DNA of 64,000 nucleotides, taken from assembly GCF_900100005.1 (NCBI RefSeq), contig NZ_FNEB01000002.1, forward strand, positions 186,001 to 250,000, written 5' to 3'. The stretch is from Lutimaribacter saemankumensis (GTDB taxonomy: Bacteria; Pseudomonadota; Alphaproteobacteria; Rhodobacterales; Rhodobacteraceae). Numbering within the stretch: position 1 is the first letter of the stretch; each line of letters opens with the position of its first letter. Below, piece after piece: positions 16,380 through 24,506 of this stretch. Both the position numbers and the translations under genes were made by a program. The notes beneath the pieces were generated by a model. That model made no database searches. It worked only from the letters and a program-made list of their open reading frames with translations, and was not told the origin of the DNA.

Positions 16380-18068
16380 ATGGCCCATGACGGACAGGAT
16401 CTGGCTGTCGAACAGCCGGTTGTTTTCCCCGACCTTCTGGATCTGACGGCGGCTGCCGTCCCCCCTGCCGAACGTATCCTGGGCAAGGCGCGCGCGTCCG
16501 TGCTGGGGATGGTCTCCGAAGGTGACCGCGTGTCAGGCACCCTGATCGAGGCGCACCAGACCGCGGCCCACGGGCTGGCCTGGCTGGCCACCTATGTCGA
16601 ATCGCTGCGCCAGATGCAGAAATGGGCCGAGGCGCTGAAATCCGACGGAAAGTTCGGAGAGATCGAACAGCTGATCCACCAGATCGCGTTCGGTGAATAC
16701 CTCTGGCAGATTTACGGCGGCATCCAGATGAACCAGGGCGAAATCGTCCGCCTGCAGGATCTGGGCCTGACGCAGGACGACATGCGCGACCTGATGGAAC
16801 CGGCCGTGATGACTCTGACCCAATCGGGCAACACCCAGGCCGCGCGCAGCCGCCTTGTCGTGCTGATGCAGGAACAGGCGGGCGCCACCATGTTCGGTGC
16901 CTCGGGGCTAGACGAAGAACTGGAAATGATCCGCGACCAGTTCCGCCGCTATGCCCTGGACCGTGTGCAGCCCAATGCGCATGAATGGCACCTCAAGGAC
17001 GAATTGATCCCGATGGACATCATCGAGGAACTGGCCGAAATGGGTGTGTTCGGCCTGACCATCCCCGAGGAATACGGCGGGTTCGGCCTGTCCAAGGCGT
17101 CGATGTGCGTCGTGTCCGAAGAACTCAGCCGCGGCTATATCGGCGTGGGCTCTCTGGGCACGCGCTCGGAAATCGCGGCCGAACTGATCATCGCCGGCGG
17201 CACGGAAGAGCAGAAACAGAACTGGCTGCCGAAACTCGCCAGCGCGGAAATCCTGCCGACCGCCGTGTTCACCGAACCCAACACCGGTTCCGACCTTGGC
17301 AGCCTGCGCACCCGCGCCGTCAAGGATGAAAACGGCGATTGGAAGATCACCGGCAACAAAACCTGGATCACCCACGCCGCGCGCACCCATGTGATGACCC
17401 TGCTGGCGCGCACCGATCCCGACACCACCGATCACCGCGGCCTGTCGATGTTCCTGGCCGAAAAGACGCCGGGCACCGACGAAACCCCCTTCCCGACCGA
17501 AGGCATGACCGGCGGCGAGATCGAGGTGCTGGGCTACCGCGGCATGAAGGAATACGAGCTCGGTTTCGACAACTTCCATGTGAAGGGCGAAAACCTCCTG
17601 GGCGGTGAGGAAGGCCGCGGCTTCAAGCAGCTCATGCAGACCTTCGAATCCGCCCGCATCCAGACTGCCGCGCGCGCCATCGGCGTGGCGCAGGCCGCGC
17701 TGGACGTGGCGATGCAATACGCCCAGGACCGCAAGCAGTTCGGCAAGGCCCTGATCGCCTTCCCGCGCGTTGCCAACAAGCTGGCGATGATGGCCGTGGA
17801 AATCATGATCGCGCGGCAGCTCACCTATTTCTCGGCCTTCGAAAAGGACAATGACCGCCGCTGCGACCTCGAGGCCGGCATGGCCAAGCTGCTGGGCGCG
17901 CGCGTGGCGTGGGCGGCAGCCGATAACGGGCTGCAGATCCACGGCGGCAACGGTTTTGCGCTGGAATACGAAATCAGCCGCCTGCTGTGCGATGCGCGCA
18001 TCCTCAACATCTTCGAAGGTGCCGCGGAAATCCAGGCACAGGTGATCGCGCGCCGCCTTCTGGGCTAA
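16380..18068 (+). CDS. mcd: (2S)-methylsuccinyl-CoA dehydrogenase (ethylmalonyl-CoA pathway)
   Basis: A 562-residue FAD enzyme of the acyl-CoA dehydrogenase family. It carries an extra N-terminal helical region of about 170 residues (AHQTAAHGLAWLATYVESLRQ, HQIAFGEYLWQIYGG) that is the hallmark of Mcd, then the dehydrogenase core with TEPNTGSDLGSLRT, WITHAARTHVM, RKQFGKALIAFPRVANKLA and the catalytic glutamate in LNIFEGAAEIQAQ. Mcd oxidises methylsuccinyl-CoA to mesaconyl-CoA in the glyoxylate-bypass-independent C2 assimilation route. That fits acetyl-CoA supply from the taurine and aromatic modules here. Other pathway genes are not in this window. It ends in a clear terminator. Confidence 0.86.
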   Translation: MAHDGQDLAVEQPVVFPDLLDLTAAAVPPAERILGKARASVLGMVSEGDRVSGTLIEAHQTAAHGLAWLATYVESLRQMQKWAEALKSDGKFGEIEQLIHQIAFGEYLWQIYGGIQMNQGEIVRLQDLGLTQDDMRDLMEPAVMTLTQSGNTQAARSRLVVLMQEQAGATMFGASGLDEELEMIRDQFRRYALDRVQPNAHEWHLKDELIPMDIIEELAEMGVFGLTIPEEYGGFGLSKASMCVVSEELSRGYIGVGSLGTRSEIAAELIIAGGTEEQKQNWLPKLASAEILPTAVFTEPNTGSDLGSLRTRAVKDENGDWKITGNKTWITHAARTHVMTLLARTDPDTTDHRGLSMFLAEKTPGTDETPFPTEGMTGGEIEVLGYRGMKEYELGFDNFHVKGENLLGGEEGRGFKQLMQTFESARIQTAARAIGVAQAALDVAMQYAQDRKQFGKALIAFPRVANKLAMMAVEIMIARQLTYFSAFEKDNDRRCDLEAGMAKLLGARVAWAAADNGLQIHGGNGFALEYEISRLLCDARILNIFEGAAEIQAQVIARRLLG

Positions 18069-18095
18069 GACGCCTTTTGCCTGACGATCTTACAG

Positions 18096-18130
18096 GGCCA
18101 GCCCGGCAGAAAAACGGGCTGGCCTTTTTT
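18096..18130 (+). terminator. Rho-independent terminator of mcd
   Basis: Stem GGCCAGCCCG / CGGGCTGGCC (10 bp) with a 9-base loop and a run of six T, 28 bases after the mcd stop. Confidence 0.9.
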
Positions 18131-18247
18131 CGCGCGTCGGCGCGCGGCCTTGCCTTGACCGGAAATCATGTGGCATTGTCAATTACCGCGTGAACGCTGC
18201 GCCGGGATGCCCGGCACCGGCCCATTGCTGAAGAAACCGGACAACAC

Positions 18248-19078
18248 ATGACCAAACCCTGCATCATCTGCGTCGCCATCACCGGATCGGTGCCGCAGAA
18301 ATCCGACAACCCCGCCGTTCCGATCACTGTCGAGGAACAGATCGAATCCACGCATGAGGCTTTCGAAGCCGGCGCAAGCATCTGCCACGCGCATGTGCGC
18401 AACGACGACGGCTCGCCCTCGTCCGACCCCGAGAAATTCGCGCGCCTCAAGGAAGGGCTGGAACAGCACTGCCCCGGCATGATCATCCAGTTCTCGACCG
18501 GCGGCCGCTCGGGCGCGGGTCAGGCACGGGGCGGCATGCTGCCGCTGCGCCCCGACATGGCCTCGCTGTCTGTGGGGTCGAACAACTTTCCCACGCGCGT
18601 CTATGAGAATCCGCCGGATCTCGTGGATTGGCTTGCGGGCGAGATGCGCACCTACGACATCAAGCCCGAGATCGAATGCTTCGATCTTTCCCACATCCAC
18701 CAGGCCGCCAGGATGAACAAGGATGGCCGCATTCCCGGCCAGCTCTACGTGCAATTCGTCATGGGCGTGAAGAACGCGATGCCGGTCGACCGCCCGACCT
18801 TCGATTTCTACATCGAAACCGTCAAACGCATCATGCCCGACGCGGAATGGTGCGCGGCGGGGATCGGTGCGGGCCAGTTGGTGATCAACGAATGGTCGGT
18901 CGCGGCGGGCGGGCACGCGCGCGCCGGGCTCGAAGACAACGTGCGCCTCGACAAATCCACGCTGGCGCCCTCGAATGCCGCGCTGATCAAGCGGGTGACC
19001 GACCTGTGCGAGAAATATGAACGCCCCGTCGCGACCGCCGCACAAGCCCGCGACATGCTCGGCCTGCGCCCCGCCTGA
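18248..19078 (+). CDS. BKACE-family (DUF849) beta-keto acid cleavage enzyme
   Basis: A 276-residue Zn-dependent TIM-barrel protein of the 3-keto-5-aminohexanoate cleavage family, which condenses a beta-keto acid with acetyl-CoA to release acetoacetate and a new CoA ester. The metal-binding pair H47/H49 is in SICHAHVRND; other family blocks are QFSTGGRSG, SLSVGSNNFP, PEIECFDLSH and GIGAGQLVIN. The substrate varies widely in this family and is not predictable here. It stands after the mcd terminator, so it is probably transcribed on its own, and is followed by a conserved 3' element. Confidence 0.88.
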   Translation: MTKPCIICVAITGSVPQKSDNPAVPITVEEQIESTHEAFEAGASICHAHVRNDDGSPSSDPEKFARLKEGLEQHCPGMIIQFSTGGRSGAGQARGGMLPLRPDMASLSVGSNNFPTRVYENPPDLVDWLAGEMRTYDIKPEIECFDLSHIHQAARMNKDGRIPGQLYVQFVMGVKNAMPVDRPTFDFYIETVKRIMPDAEWCAAGIGAGQLVINEWSVAAGGHARAGLEDNVRLDKSTLAPSNAALIKRVTDLCEKYERPVATAAQARDMLGLRPA

Positions 19079-19091
19079 TCGAGGCCCGGCA

Positions 19092-19194
19092 CTTCATCTT
19101 GCCAGAAATACCTCCGGGGTGAATTGCCCGGAACGGGCAAGAGGGGCAGCGCCCCTTTCGCCGCCCCGCAAGGGGCGGCCCCGGTCGCGCCCAA
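19092..19194 (+). terminator. Conserved CTTCATCTTGCC element (copy 2) followed by GC hairpins
   Basis: CTTCATCTTGCC then AGAAATACCTCCGGGG (19092-19119), 13 bases after the BKACE stop. Downstream hairpins: TTGCCCG-GAA-CGGGCAA (19124-19140), AGGGGC-AGC-GCCCCT (19142-19156) and GCCGCCCC-GCAA-GGGGCGGC just after. It separates BKACE from the convergent channel gene. Confidence 0.6.
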
Positions 19195-19205
19195 GGGGCG
19201 CGACA

Positions 19206-20180
19206 TCACTCCGGTACGCAGATCTGCCCGGCGGCAATCGCCTTCAGCGTCCGCACGATCAGCGCCGCGATCACCACCACCAGAACCGCCAGCGTCACCA
19301 GCCCGAAAACCTCGTGCGCGCCGCTTCCGGTCTTTTCGGCAAAGCGGAAGCTCGCGATTGTCACCGCCGCGAAAGGAAAGCTCAGCGCCCAGAACGACAG
19401 CGCAAAGGGCAGCTTGACGATCCGCGGCAGGTTCACCGCGACGATCAGCGTGAACAGGTAGGCCATGTTGATCAGCAGCCGGGCAAAGGCGTCGATCTCG
19501 CCGGTCAGCCGCATCCAGCTCAGGAACGCCACCGCCGGCGGCGCGATCAGGATCACCAGTGTCGGCTGCAGCTTGCCCGGCATCGGGTCGTGAAAGATCA
19601 GCCGGTTCATCACCAGCGTCAGCAGCAAGATCCAGAACAGCAGCCCCACCGCCATGAAGTACCAGCTTATCTCGACATAGCCGAGCGGCACGCCGACGAT
19701 CGGCACCAGCACGTTGCCCACGGCCGGAATGAACCACGCGGGCGTCAGGTGCCCGGTCTGAAAGGCACGCGCCGAAATCCAGCCCGATACCACCGCGATA
19801 GTCAGCACCCCCTGCAGCGCCATACCCAGCAGCCACAAACCATGCGCCACGGCCGGTGACAGGCTGTAGCTTGCGGTCGCCAGCAGCAGCATCGAGATCG
19901 AGATCGCCGGAAAGAACGCCATGCGCACCGGGTGATGCCATTCATGTGCCACGGCTTGCGGATAGCGCAGCGCCTTGAGCGCATAAAGCCCGGCAATCGC
20001 CACCGCCGCGGCAACAGTCACCCAGAAGACGACGGTCGAGGCGCCCAGGTGCAGCCCCGTCACCGTTTCCGCCGCATGCAGCGCCAGCGTCAGGCCCGAC
20101 AGGCCCATCACGACGGCAAAGAACGGAACCGGGAAATGTTCCAGCCGGTTTCCGGCCTCGGCATGTGTCGCATCGGTCAT
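19206..20180 (-). CDS. TDT / SLAC1-TehA family anion channel or exporter
   Basis: A 324-residue membrane protein with about ten hydrophobic helices. The pattern (FPVPFFAVVMGLSGLTLAL at the start, HPVRMAFFPAIS, GNVLVPIVGVPLGY, and a central Phe-rich helix) fits the TDT family that includes TehA, SLAC1 and the yeast sulfite exporter Ssu1. It is the last gene of the operon headed by a sulfide:quinone oxidoreductase, which suggests export of an inorganic sulfur anion, but this is inference from context. Start ATG 20180 has GAAAGGAG upstream. Confidence 0.82.
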   Translation of the reverse strand: MTDATHAEAGNRLEHFPVPFFAVVMGLSGLTLALHAAETVTGLHLGASTVVFWVTVAAAVAIAGLYALKALRYPQAVAHEWHHPVRMAFFPAISISMLLLATASYSLSPAVAHGLWLLGMALQGVLTIAVVSGWISARAFQTGHLTPAWFIPAVGNVLVPIVGVPLGYVEISWYFMAVGLLFWILLLTLVMNRLIFHDPMPGKLQPTLVILIAPPAVAFLSWMRLTGEIDAFARLLINMAYLFTLIVAVNLPRIVKLPFALSFWALSFPFAAVTIASFRFAEKTGSGAHEVFGLVTLAVLVVVIAALIVRTLKAIAAGQICVPE

Positions 20181-20201
20181 CGCGCGCTCCTTTCGTTTCG
20201 G

Positions 20202-20561
20202 TCAGCCATCCTGGGCCTCAGGGCCCTTGATCAGCGCCTGCGCGGTATAGACAAGGATCGCGATGCCGACCGCGCCCGCCGCGGCCACGCCCAGCAACAC
20301 GATCACGTCCACGGGCCCGCCAATATCGGCAAAGCCCGAATTCGTCATCTTCTGCACAAACAATACCGCCGCGATGGCCCCCAGCGGCATTGACAACTGC
20401 GCCAGCAGGAATTTCCGCATCGACATCGACCGGTCGCGGATCAGCACATAGAGATAGGCCACCGTGATCAGCGCCGCGACGACCACCATAGCCCAGAACA
20501 GGCCGCGGCCGAACATTTCCTCCCAGACGGCGATCAGGGTTTCGAATGTCAGTTCCTTCAT
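20202..20561 (-). CDS. Small membrane protein (DUF5368-like)
   Basis: A 119-residue protein with three predicted membrane helices (about 20-40 FWAMVVVAALITVAYLYVLI, 53-70 and 82-105). I believe it belongs to DUF5368, known mainly from Rhodobacterales, but cannot check. No catalytic motif or cysteine is visible. It lies 12 bases after the oxidoreductase stop and 21 bases before the TDT channel start, so all three genes are almost certainly one transcript. A role as membrane partner or assembly factor of either neighbour is possible. Confidence 0.7.
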   Translation of the reverse strand: MKELTFETLIAVWEEMFGRGLFWAMVVVAALITVAYLYVLIRDRSMSMRKFLLAQLSMPLGAIAAVLFVQKMTNSGFADIGGPVDVIVLLGVAAAGAVGIAILVYTAQALIKGPEAQDG

Positions 20562-20573
20562 CGTGTCCCCTCC

Positions 20574-21890
20574 TCAGGCCTTGCCGCGCAGCATGGCGTT
20601 GTAGGTGGCTTTCAGCGCCACCTCCTTCATCAGCCAGCTGATCCACAGCTCTTCCAGCGGGGCGATCACGCCCGGAAAGCTGGGGGTCAGGTTGTTGTCA
20701 TAATCGAACTCGATCAGCATCGCGCGGCCCACGCGCGTGATCAGCGGGCACGAGGTATAGCCGTTATAAGCGGTGTCGGTCGTGTCGCCCGCGATCTGGG
20801 CGACAAGATGATCCTCGACCACGGGCACCTGCCACTTGACGCTGGCCGCGGTCTTGCCCTTGGGCACGCCGGCCACGTCGCCAACGGCAAAAACGTTGGG
20901 ATAGCGGTTGTGGCGCAAGGTGTACTTGTCGACCTCGACCCAGCCCTGGTCGGTCCATTTGTCGGCCCAGCTCAGGCCAGACTGGCGGATCACCTCGGGC
21001 GCGCGCATCGGCGGGATGACGTTGGTGAAATCGTAATCGGTTTCATGCTCGATCCCGTCGGCATCCTCGAAGGTCAGCACCTTCTTGTCCGGGTCGATGC
21101 GTTTCAGCACCATCTTCATCTGCGTGCCGATGCCCCGGTCCCCGAACAGCATCCGCACCTTTTCCGCCACGATCGGCACGCCGAACAGGGCGCCTGACGG
21201 ATTCCAGTATTCGATCTCGATCTTGTCGCGGTTGCCTTTGCGGCGGGCGTAGTCGTCGGTCAGGAAGGTGTATTTCAGGGGCGCGCCCGCGCATTTCATC
21301 TCGGTCGCGGGGCGAAAGAACACGCCCTTGCCCCCGTCCGAGGTAAAGCGGTCCATTGCGGCCCACGTCTTGGCGGCATAGTCCGGCCCCGCATAAACCG
21401 CGCCGATGCCGTTCTGCCCGACCATGGCGAGGTCGAACCCTTCCACCGCATCCCAATCGAGGCTCAGCCCCGGCGCGGTGACAAGGTAATCATATGGCAG
21501 TTTCGTGCCGCCTGCCGTGGTCAGCATGTTGGCCTCGGGGTCGATTTCGGCCGCGTATTCCGCCACCAGCGTCACGCCCCTGGGCAGCCAGTCGGCTGTC
21601 CGGCTGACCGAGTAATCCGACGGTTTCAACCCCGCCGCGATCAGCGTGAACCCGGGCTGGTACCAATGCTGCGCCCGGCCATCGACGATGGTGATCTCGG
21701 CCCCGTCCAGACGGTCGACCAGGCGGTTGGCCAGCGCGGTCCCCGCAGCCCCCGCCCCAAGGATGACGATCCGTGCCTTGGTCGCGATCTTCTCTGCCCG
21801 TGCGGGGCCGACATTCGCCGCCAGCAAGGCCGCGCCTCCCGCAAGCCCCAGAAAACCGCGGCGCGTCGACAAAAACTGGTCCGATGTCAT
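20574..21890 (-). CDS. sqr: Type II (SQOR-like) sulfide:quinone oxidoreductase with Tat signal
   Basis: A 438-residue FAD flavoprotein that would oxidise sulfide at the membrane and pass electrons to quinone. A twin-arginine signal (STRRGFLGLAGGAALLA, residues 8-24) precedes the Rossmann GAGAAG (45-50). Active-site cysteines are C200 in EMKCAGAPLKYTF and C381 in YNGYTSCPLITRVG, the two-cysteine pattern of the mitochondrial SQOR (type II) rather than the three-cysteine type I enzyme. FAVGDVAGVPKGKTAASV is the C-terminal FAD motif. It is first in an operon with a small membrane protein and a TDT channel, and is preceded by an FNR-type box and a large palindrome. Confidence 0.87.
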   Translation of the reverse strand: MTSDQFLSTRRGFLGLAGGAALLAANVGPARAEKIATKARIVILGAGAAGTALANRLVDRLDGAEITIVDGRAQHWYQPGFTLIAAGLKPSDYSVSRTADWLPRGVTLVAEYAAEIDPEANMLTTAGGTKLPYDYLVTAPGLSLDWDAVEGFDLAMVGQNGIGAVYAGPDYAAKTWAAMDRFTSDGGKGVFFRPATEMKCAGAPLKYTFLTDDYARRKGNRDKIEIEYWNPSGALFGVPIVAEKVRMLFGDRGIGTQMKMVLKRIDPDKKVLTFEDADGIEHETDYDFTNVIPPMRAPEVIRQSGLSWADKWTDQGWVEVDKYTLRHNRYPNVFAVGDVAGVPKGKTAASVKWQVPVVEDHLVAQIAGDTTDTAYNGYTSCPLITRVGRAMLIEFDYDNNLTPSFPGVIAPLEELWISWLMKEVALKATYNAMLRGKA

Positions 21891-21944
21891 GCGCTTTCTC
21901 CGTTCAACACATCATCATTTCTGCATGTGTTGAACGGAAAGCGC
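21891..21944. promoter_or_regulatory. Large palindrome abutting the sqr start codon
   Basis: On the minus strand a left arm, GCGCTTTCCGTTCAACACAT, and a right arm ending in GAACGGAGAAAGCGC directly at the sqr ATG pair over 20 bp, with a two-base bulge and a 12-base loop. The ribosome site CGGAG lies inside the right arm. It could be an operator for a dimeric regulator or an RNA hairpin that hides the ribosome site. Confidence 0.7.
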
Positions 21945-21945
21945 T

Positions 21946-21959
21946 TTGACGCAGATCAA
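21946..21959 (-). promoter_or_regulatory. FNR/Dnr-type box upstream of sqr
   Basis: TTGAC-GCAG-ATCAA matches the FNR consensus TTGAT-N4-ATCAA at nine of ten positions, centred about 62 bases upstream of the sqr start. It abuts a second palindrome, ATCAATTGAT (21955-21964). This suggests oxygen or NO control of the sqr operon. Confidence 0.6.
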
Positions 21960-21979
21960 TTGATGCGCGCGAAATGCAG

Positions 21980-23539
21980 CTATTGGCCGCGACGCGCCAT
22001 CCTTGCGGCGATCAGGCCGGCCATGCCGGCCCGGTCCTCCAGGTAGGATGCGATGGCGGCCTGCCCTTCGTGCCCCTCAAAGCGGCTGGCCAAAGATCGG
22101 CACAGGGCCAGTGTGCTCAGCTCCATGAAGTCGCGCGCCAGCGGCGCCGGATCGGCCGTGTTGCGCAGAACGGCACAGGCCGCGTCCCATGCCGCGCGGG
22201 TACCGCTGCAGGTCAGGTTCCTGTCGAGAAACGCGGCGAAGCGGTCCACCGCGGGCCCGCGCATCAGCCGCCCGGCAAGCGTCAGGGCGTGTATGCCGTT
22301 CGCGCCCTCGTAGATGCGGCAGATGCGGGCATCGCGCCAGATCTGCTCGATTCCGTATTCGCTCAGGTATCCGTAGCCGCCAAGGCACTGGATGCCCAGG
22401 TCGGCGGCCTCGGTCCCGATTTCCGAGCCGAAATGCTTGGCGATCGGCGTCAGGAATTCGACAAGATCGGGATCGTCGCCGCGCTCCAGCGTGATGATGG
22501 CCGTATGGGCGATGGCACGCCCCAGCAGGGCGCGCGCCTGCATGCCGTCCAGCATGTGACGGACGTCGGAGTGCTGGTCCAGCGTCACGGGCGCACCGTC
22601 GGCGCCCCTTCCCTGCACCCGTTCCGCGCAATAGCTTGCGGCGATGGCATGCGCGCGGGCGGCATGCGCCACCCCCTGCAATGCCACGTCGATGCGCGCG
22701 TGATTCATCATGGTGAACATCGCGCGCAAGCCCTGCCCCTCGGCACCGATCAACTGCGCCTCGGCCCCGTCGAAAACCATCTGGCACGTGGGCGCGGCAT
22801 GCAGGCCCATCTTTTCCTCGATCCGGGTGACGGTCACGGAATTGCGCGTGCCATCTGCGCGGTCGGACAGGCAGGCAAACAGCGACAGGCCCTTGACCCC
22901 GCTATCCGCATCCCCGGTGCGGGCAAGGACCAGATGGAAAATGCCCTCGCTCAGATCCTGGTCGCCGCCCGAGATGAATATCTTTTCGCCGCTGATGCGC
23001 CAGCCATCGCCATCGCGTTCCGCCCGGCAGCGGATGCGCGCCAGGTCAGACCCGGCGCCCGGCTCGGTCAGGCACATGGTCGAAATCCAGCGCCCCTCGG
23101 CCAGCGGCGGGATCAACGCGGCGCATTGCGCTTCGGTGCCGAATTCCATCAGTACGCGGATCGCGCCGGGCACCAGCCCGGTCACCATCTGCAGGGAATG
23201 GTTCGCGCCGCTGAAAATCTCGGACGTCACGGCCAGCGCGACTGCGCCCAGACCCTGCCCGCCATGGGTCTCGGGTGCGGTCAGGCCCGTCCAGCCATCC
23301 GCGCGATATCGGTCGAAAACCGCGCGAAATCCATCGGGCATGCGCACCCGCCCATTTTCCAGACGCGCGCCCTGGGTGTCGCCGCTGGCGTTGATCGGGG
23401 CGATCTCGGCCTCGGCAAACGCGGCAAAGCTTTCGGCGATCTGGGCCACCAGCTCCGCATCCCAATCGGGCAGCGTGTCGGCCCCGCAGGCATCGAGCGT
23501 ATAGAGAATATCGCCAACGGGCGCGCGAAACCCGCTCAT
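21980..23539 (-). CDS. Acyl-CoA dehydrogenase, DmdC-like subfamily
   Basis: A 519-residue FAD enzyme. The opening FRAPVGDILYTLDACGAD resembles the N-terminus of the longer DmdC-like (methylmercaptopropionyl-CoA dehydrogenase) subfamily; core motifs are CLTEPGAGSDLARI, KIFISGGDQDLSEGI, the QCLGGYGYLSEYGIEQIWRD block and the catalytic glutamate in RIYEGANGIHAL. It is shorter than typical DmdC (near 590). It follows the amidohydrolase with no gap in a five-gene operon with a CoA ligase and an enoyl-CoA hydratase, so it most likely desaturates the acyl-CoA made by that ligase. A DMSP role is possible by family but dmdA is absent here. Confidence 0.82.
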   Translation of the reverse strand: MSGFRAPVGDILYTLDACGADTLPDWDAELVAQIAESFAAFAEAEIAPINASGDTQGARLENGRVRMPDGFRAVFDRYRADGWTGLTAPETHGGQGLGAVALAVTSEIFSGANHSLQMVTGLVPGAIRVLMEFGTEAQCAALIPPLAEGRWISTMCLTEPGAGSDLARIRCRAERDGDGWRISGEKIFISGGDQDLSEGIFHLVLARTGDADSGVKGLSLFACLSDRADGTRNSVTVTRIEEKMGLHAAPTCQMVFDGAEAQLIGAEGQGLRAMFTMMNHARIDVALQGVAHAARAHAIAASYCAERVQGRGADGAPVTLDQHSDVRHMLDGMQARALLGRAIAHTAIITLERGDDPDLVEFLTPIAKHFGSEIGTEAADLGIQCLGGYGYLSEYGIEQIWRDARICRIYEGANGIHALTLAGRLMRGPAVDRFAAFLDRNLTCSGTRAAWDAACAVLRNTADPAPLARDFMELSTLALCRSLASRFEGHEGQAAIASYLEDRAGMAGLIAARMARRGQ

Positions 23540-24412
23540 TTACATCAGGCCCAGCAGCCGTGCTGCGTTGTTCTTGATGATATCGGGGCGGATTTCTTCC
23601 TTGATGTCGATCTTTTCGAAATCGGCCAGCCAGCGTTCGGGCGTGATCATCGGCCAGTCGGACCCGAACAGAACCTTTTTTCTGAGGATCGAATTGCAGT
23701 AACGCACAAGGATCGGCGGAAAATACTTCGGCGACCAGCCCGACAGGTCGATATAGACGTTGGGCTTGTGCTGGGCCACGGCCAGCGCCTCTTCCTGCCA
23801 GGGGAAGGACGGATGCGCCATGATGATCTTCATGTCGGGGAAATCGACCGCCACGTCATCCAGATACATCGGGTTGGAAAACTTCAGCCGCATGCCGTTG
23901 CCGCCGCGCATGCCCGACCCGACCCCGGTCTGGCCGGTATGGAACAGGCCGATGCAGCCATGTTCGGCCAGCAACTCGTAGAACGGATAAGCCATCCGGT
24001 CGTTGGGGTAGAACCCCTGGAATGTCGGGTGGAACTTGAACCCCTTGATGCCGTGTTCCTCGATCAGGCGGCGCGCCTCGCGCACGGCCATCTTGCCCTT
24101 CCACGGGTCGATCGAGGCAAAGGGGATCAGCACGTCGCTGTTTTCCCTGACCAGTTCGATCACCTCGTCGTTGGAGTAGCGCCGATAGCCGGTTTCACGT
24201 TCGGCATCGACCGGAAAGATCACCGCCGCGATGTTCTGGGCGCGAAAATGCGCTGCGGTTTCCGGGATCGTCGGCGGATGCTGCCAGGGCGCGCCAAAGT
24301 AACGCGCCATGGTCGATTGCAGGTCGTCATACCCATCGTCGGAATGACAGCCACAGGGTTCTTCGGCGTGGGTGTGGATGTCGATGGCACGGATTTTATC
24401 CAGGTCGATCAT
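23540..24412 (-). CDS. Amidohydrolase-2 family metal-dependent hydrolase/decarboxylase
   Basis: A 290-residue TIM-barrel protein of the ACMSD / gamma-resorcylate decarboxylase superfamily. Metal-site motifs are IDIHTHAEEP near the start, GFKFHPTFQGF, GLFHTGQTG, KIIMAHPSFPW and LFGSDWPMITPERW with the catalytic Asp. It lies between a feruloyl-CoA-synthetase-like ligase and an acyl-CoA dehydrogenase. In the Rhodococcus cou pathway for hydroxycinnamates an amidohydrolase of this superfamily is thought to cleave the beta-keto thioester, so an analogous role is plausible. Start ATG 24412 has AAAGGACAGG upstream. Between it and the ligase gene lies a conserved hairpin element. Confidence 0.8.
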   Translation of the reverse strand: MIDLDKIRAIDIHTHAEEPCGCHSDDGYDDLQSTMARYFGAPWQHPPTIPETAAHFRAQNIAAVIFPVDAERETGYRRYSNDEVIELVRENSDVLIPFASIDPWKGKMAVREARRLIEEHGIKGFKFHPTFQGFYPNDRMAYPFYELLAEHGCIGLFHTGQTGVGSGMRGGNGMRLKFSNPMYLDDVAVDFPDMKIIMAHPSFPWQEEALAVAQHKPNVYIDLSGWSPKYFPPILVRYCNSILRKKVLFGSDWPMITPERWLADFEKIDIKEEIRPDIIKNNAARLLGLM

Positions 24413-24454
24413 GTCCTGTCCTTTCGGGCGTTGCGCTGATGTCGGGGACGGGGG

Positions 24455-24506
24455 CGAGGGGGCCAGCCCCCTCGCGCTCCCCCGGAGTATTTCGGGCAAG
24501 ATGAAG
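24455..24506 (-). terminator. Conserved CTTCATCTTGCC element (copy 3) plus hairpin, between ligase and amidohydrolase genes
   Basis: Read on the minus strand, CTTCATCTTGCC then CGAAATACTCCGGGG (24506-24480) begins at the base after the ligase stop. A hairpin, CGAGGGGG-CTGG-CCCCCTCG, follows (24474-24455). It lies inside a gene run, so it may attenuate expression of the amidohydrolase and dehydrogenase genes. Confidence 0.6.

Noticed and set aside
21980-23539. dmdC of a DMSP demethylation cluster
   Set aside because: The protein is shorter than DmdC, no dmdA is in view, and the ligase beside it is of the feruloyl-CoA synthetase type.
21974-24439. 821-codon plus-strand frame opposite the acyl-CoA dehydrogenase and amidohydrolase genes
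   Set aside because: It spans two clear minus-strand genes and their junction, and its translation is low-information Gln/His/Arg-rich sequence.
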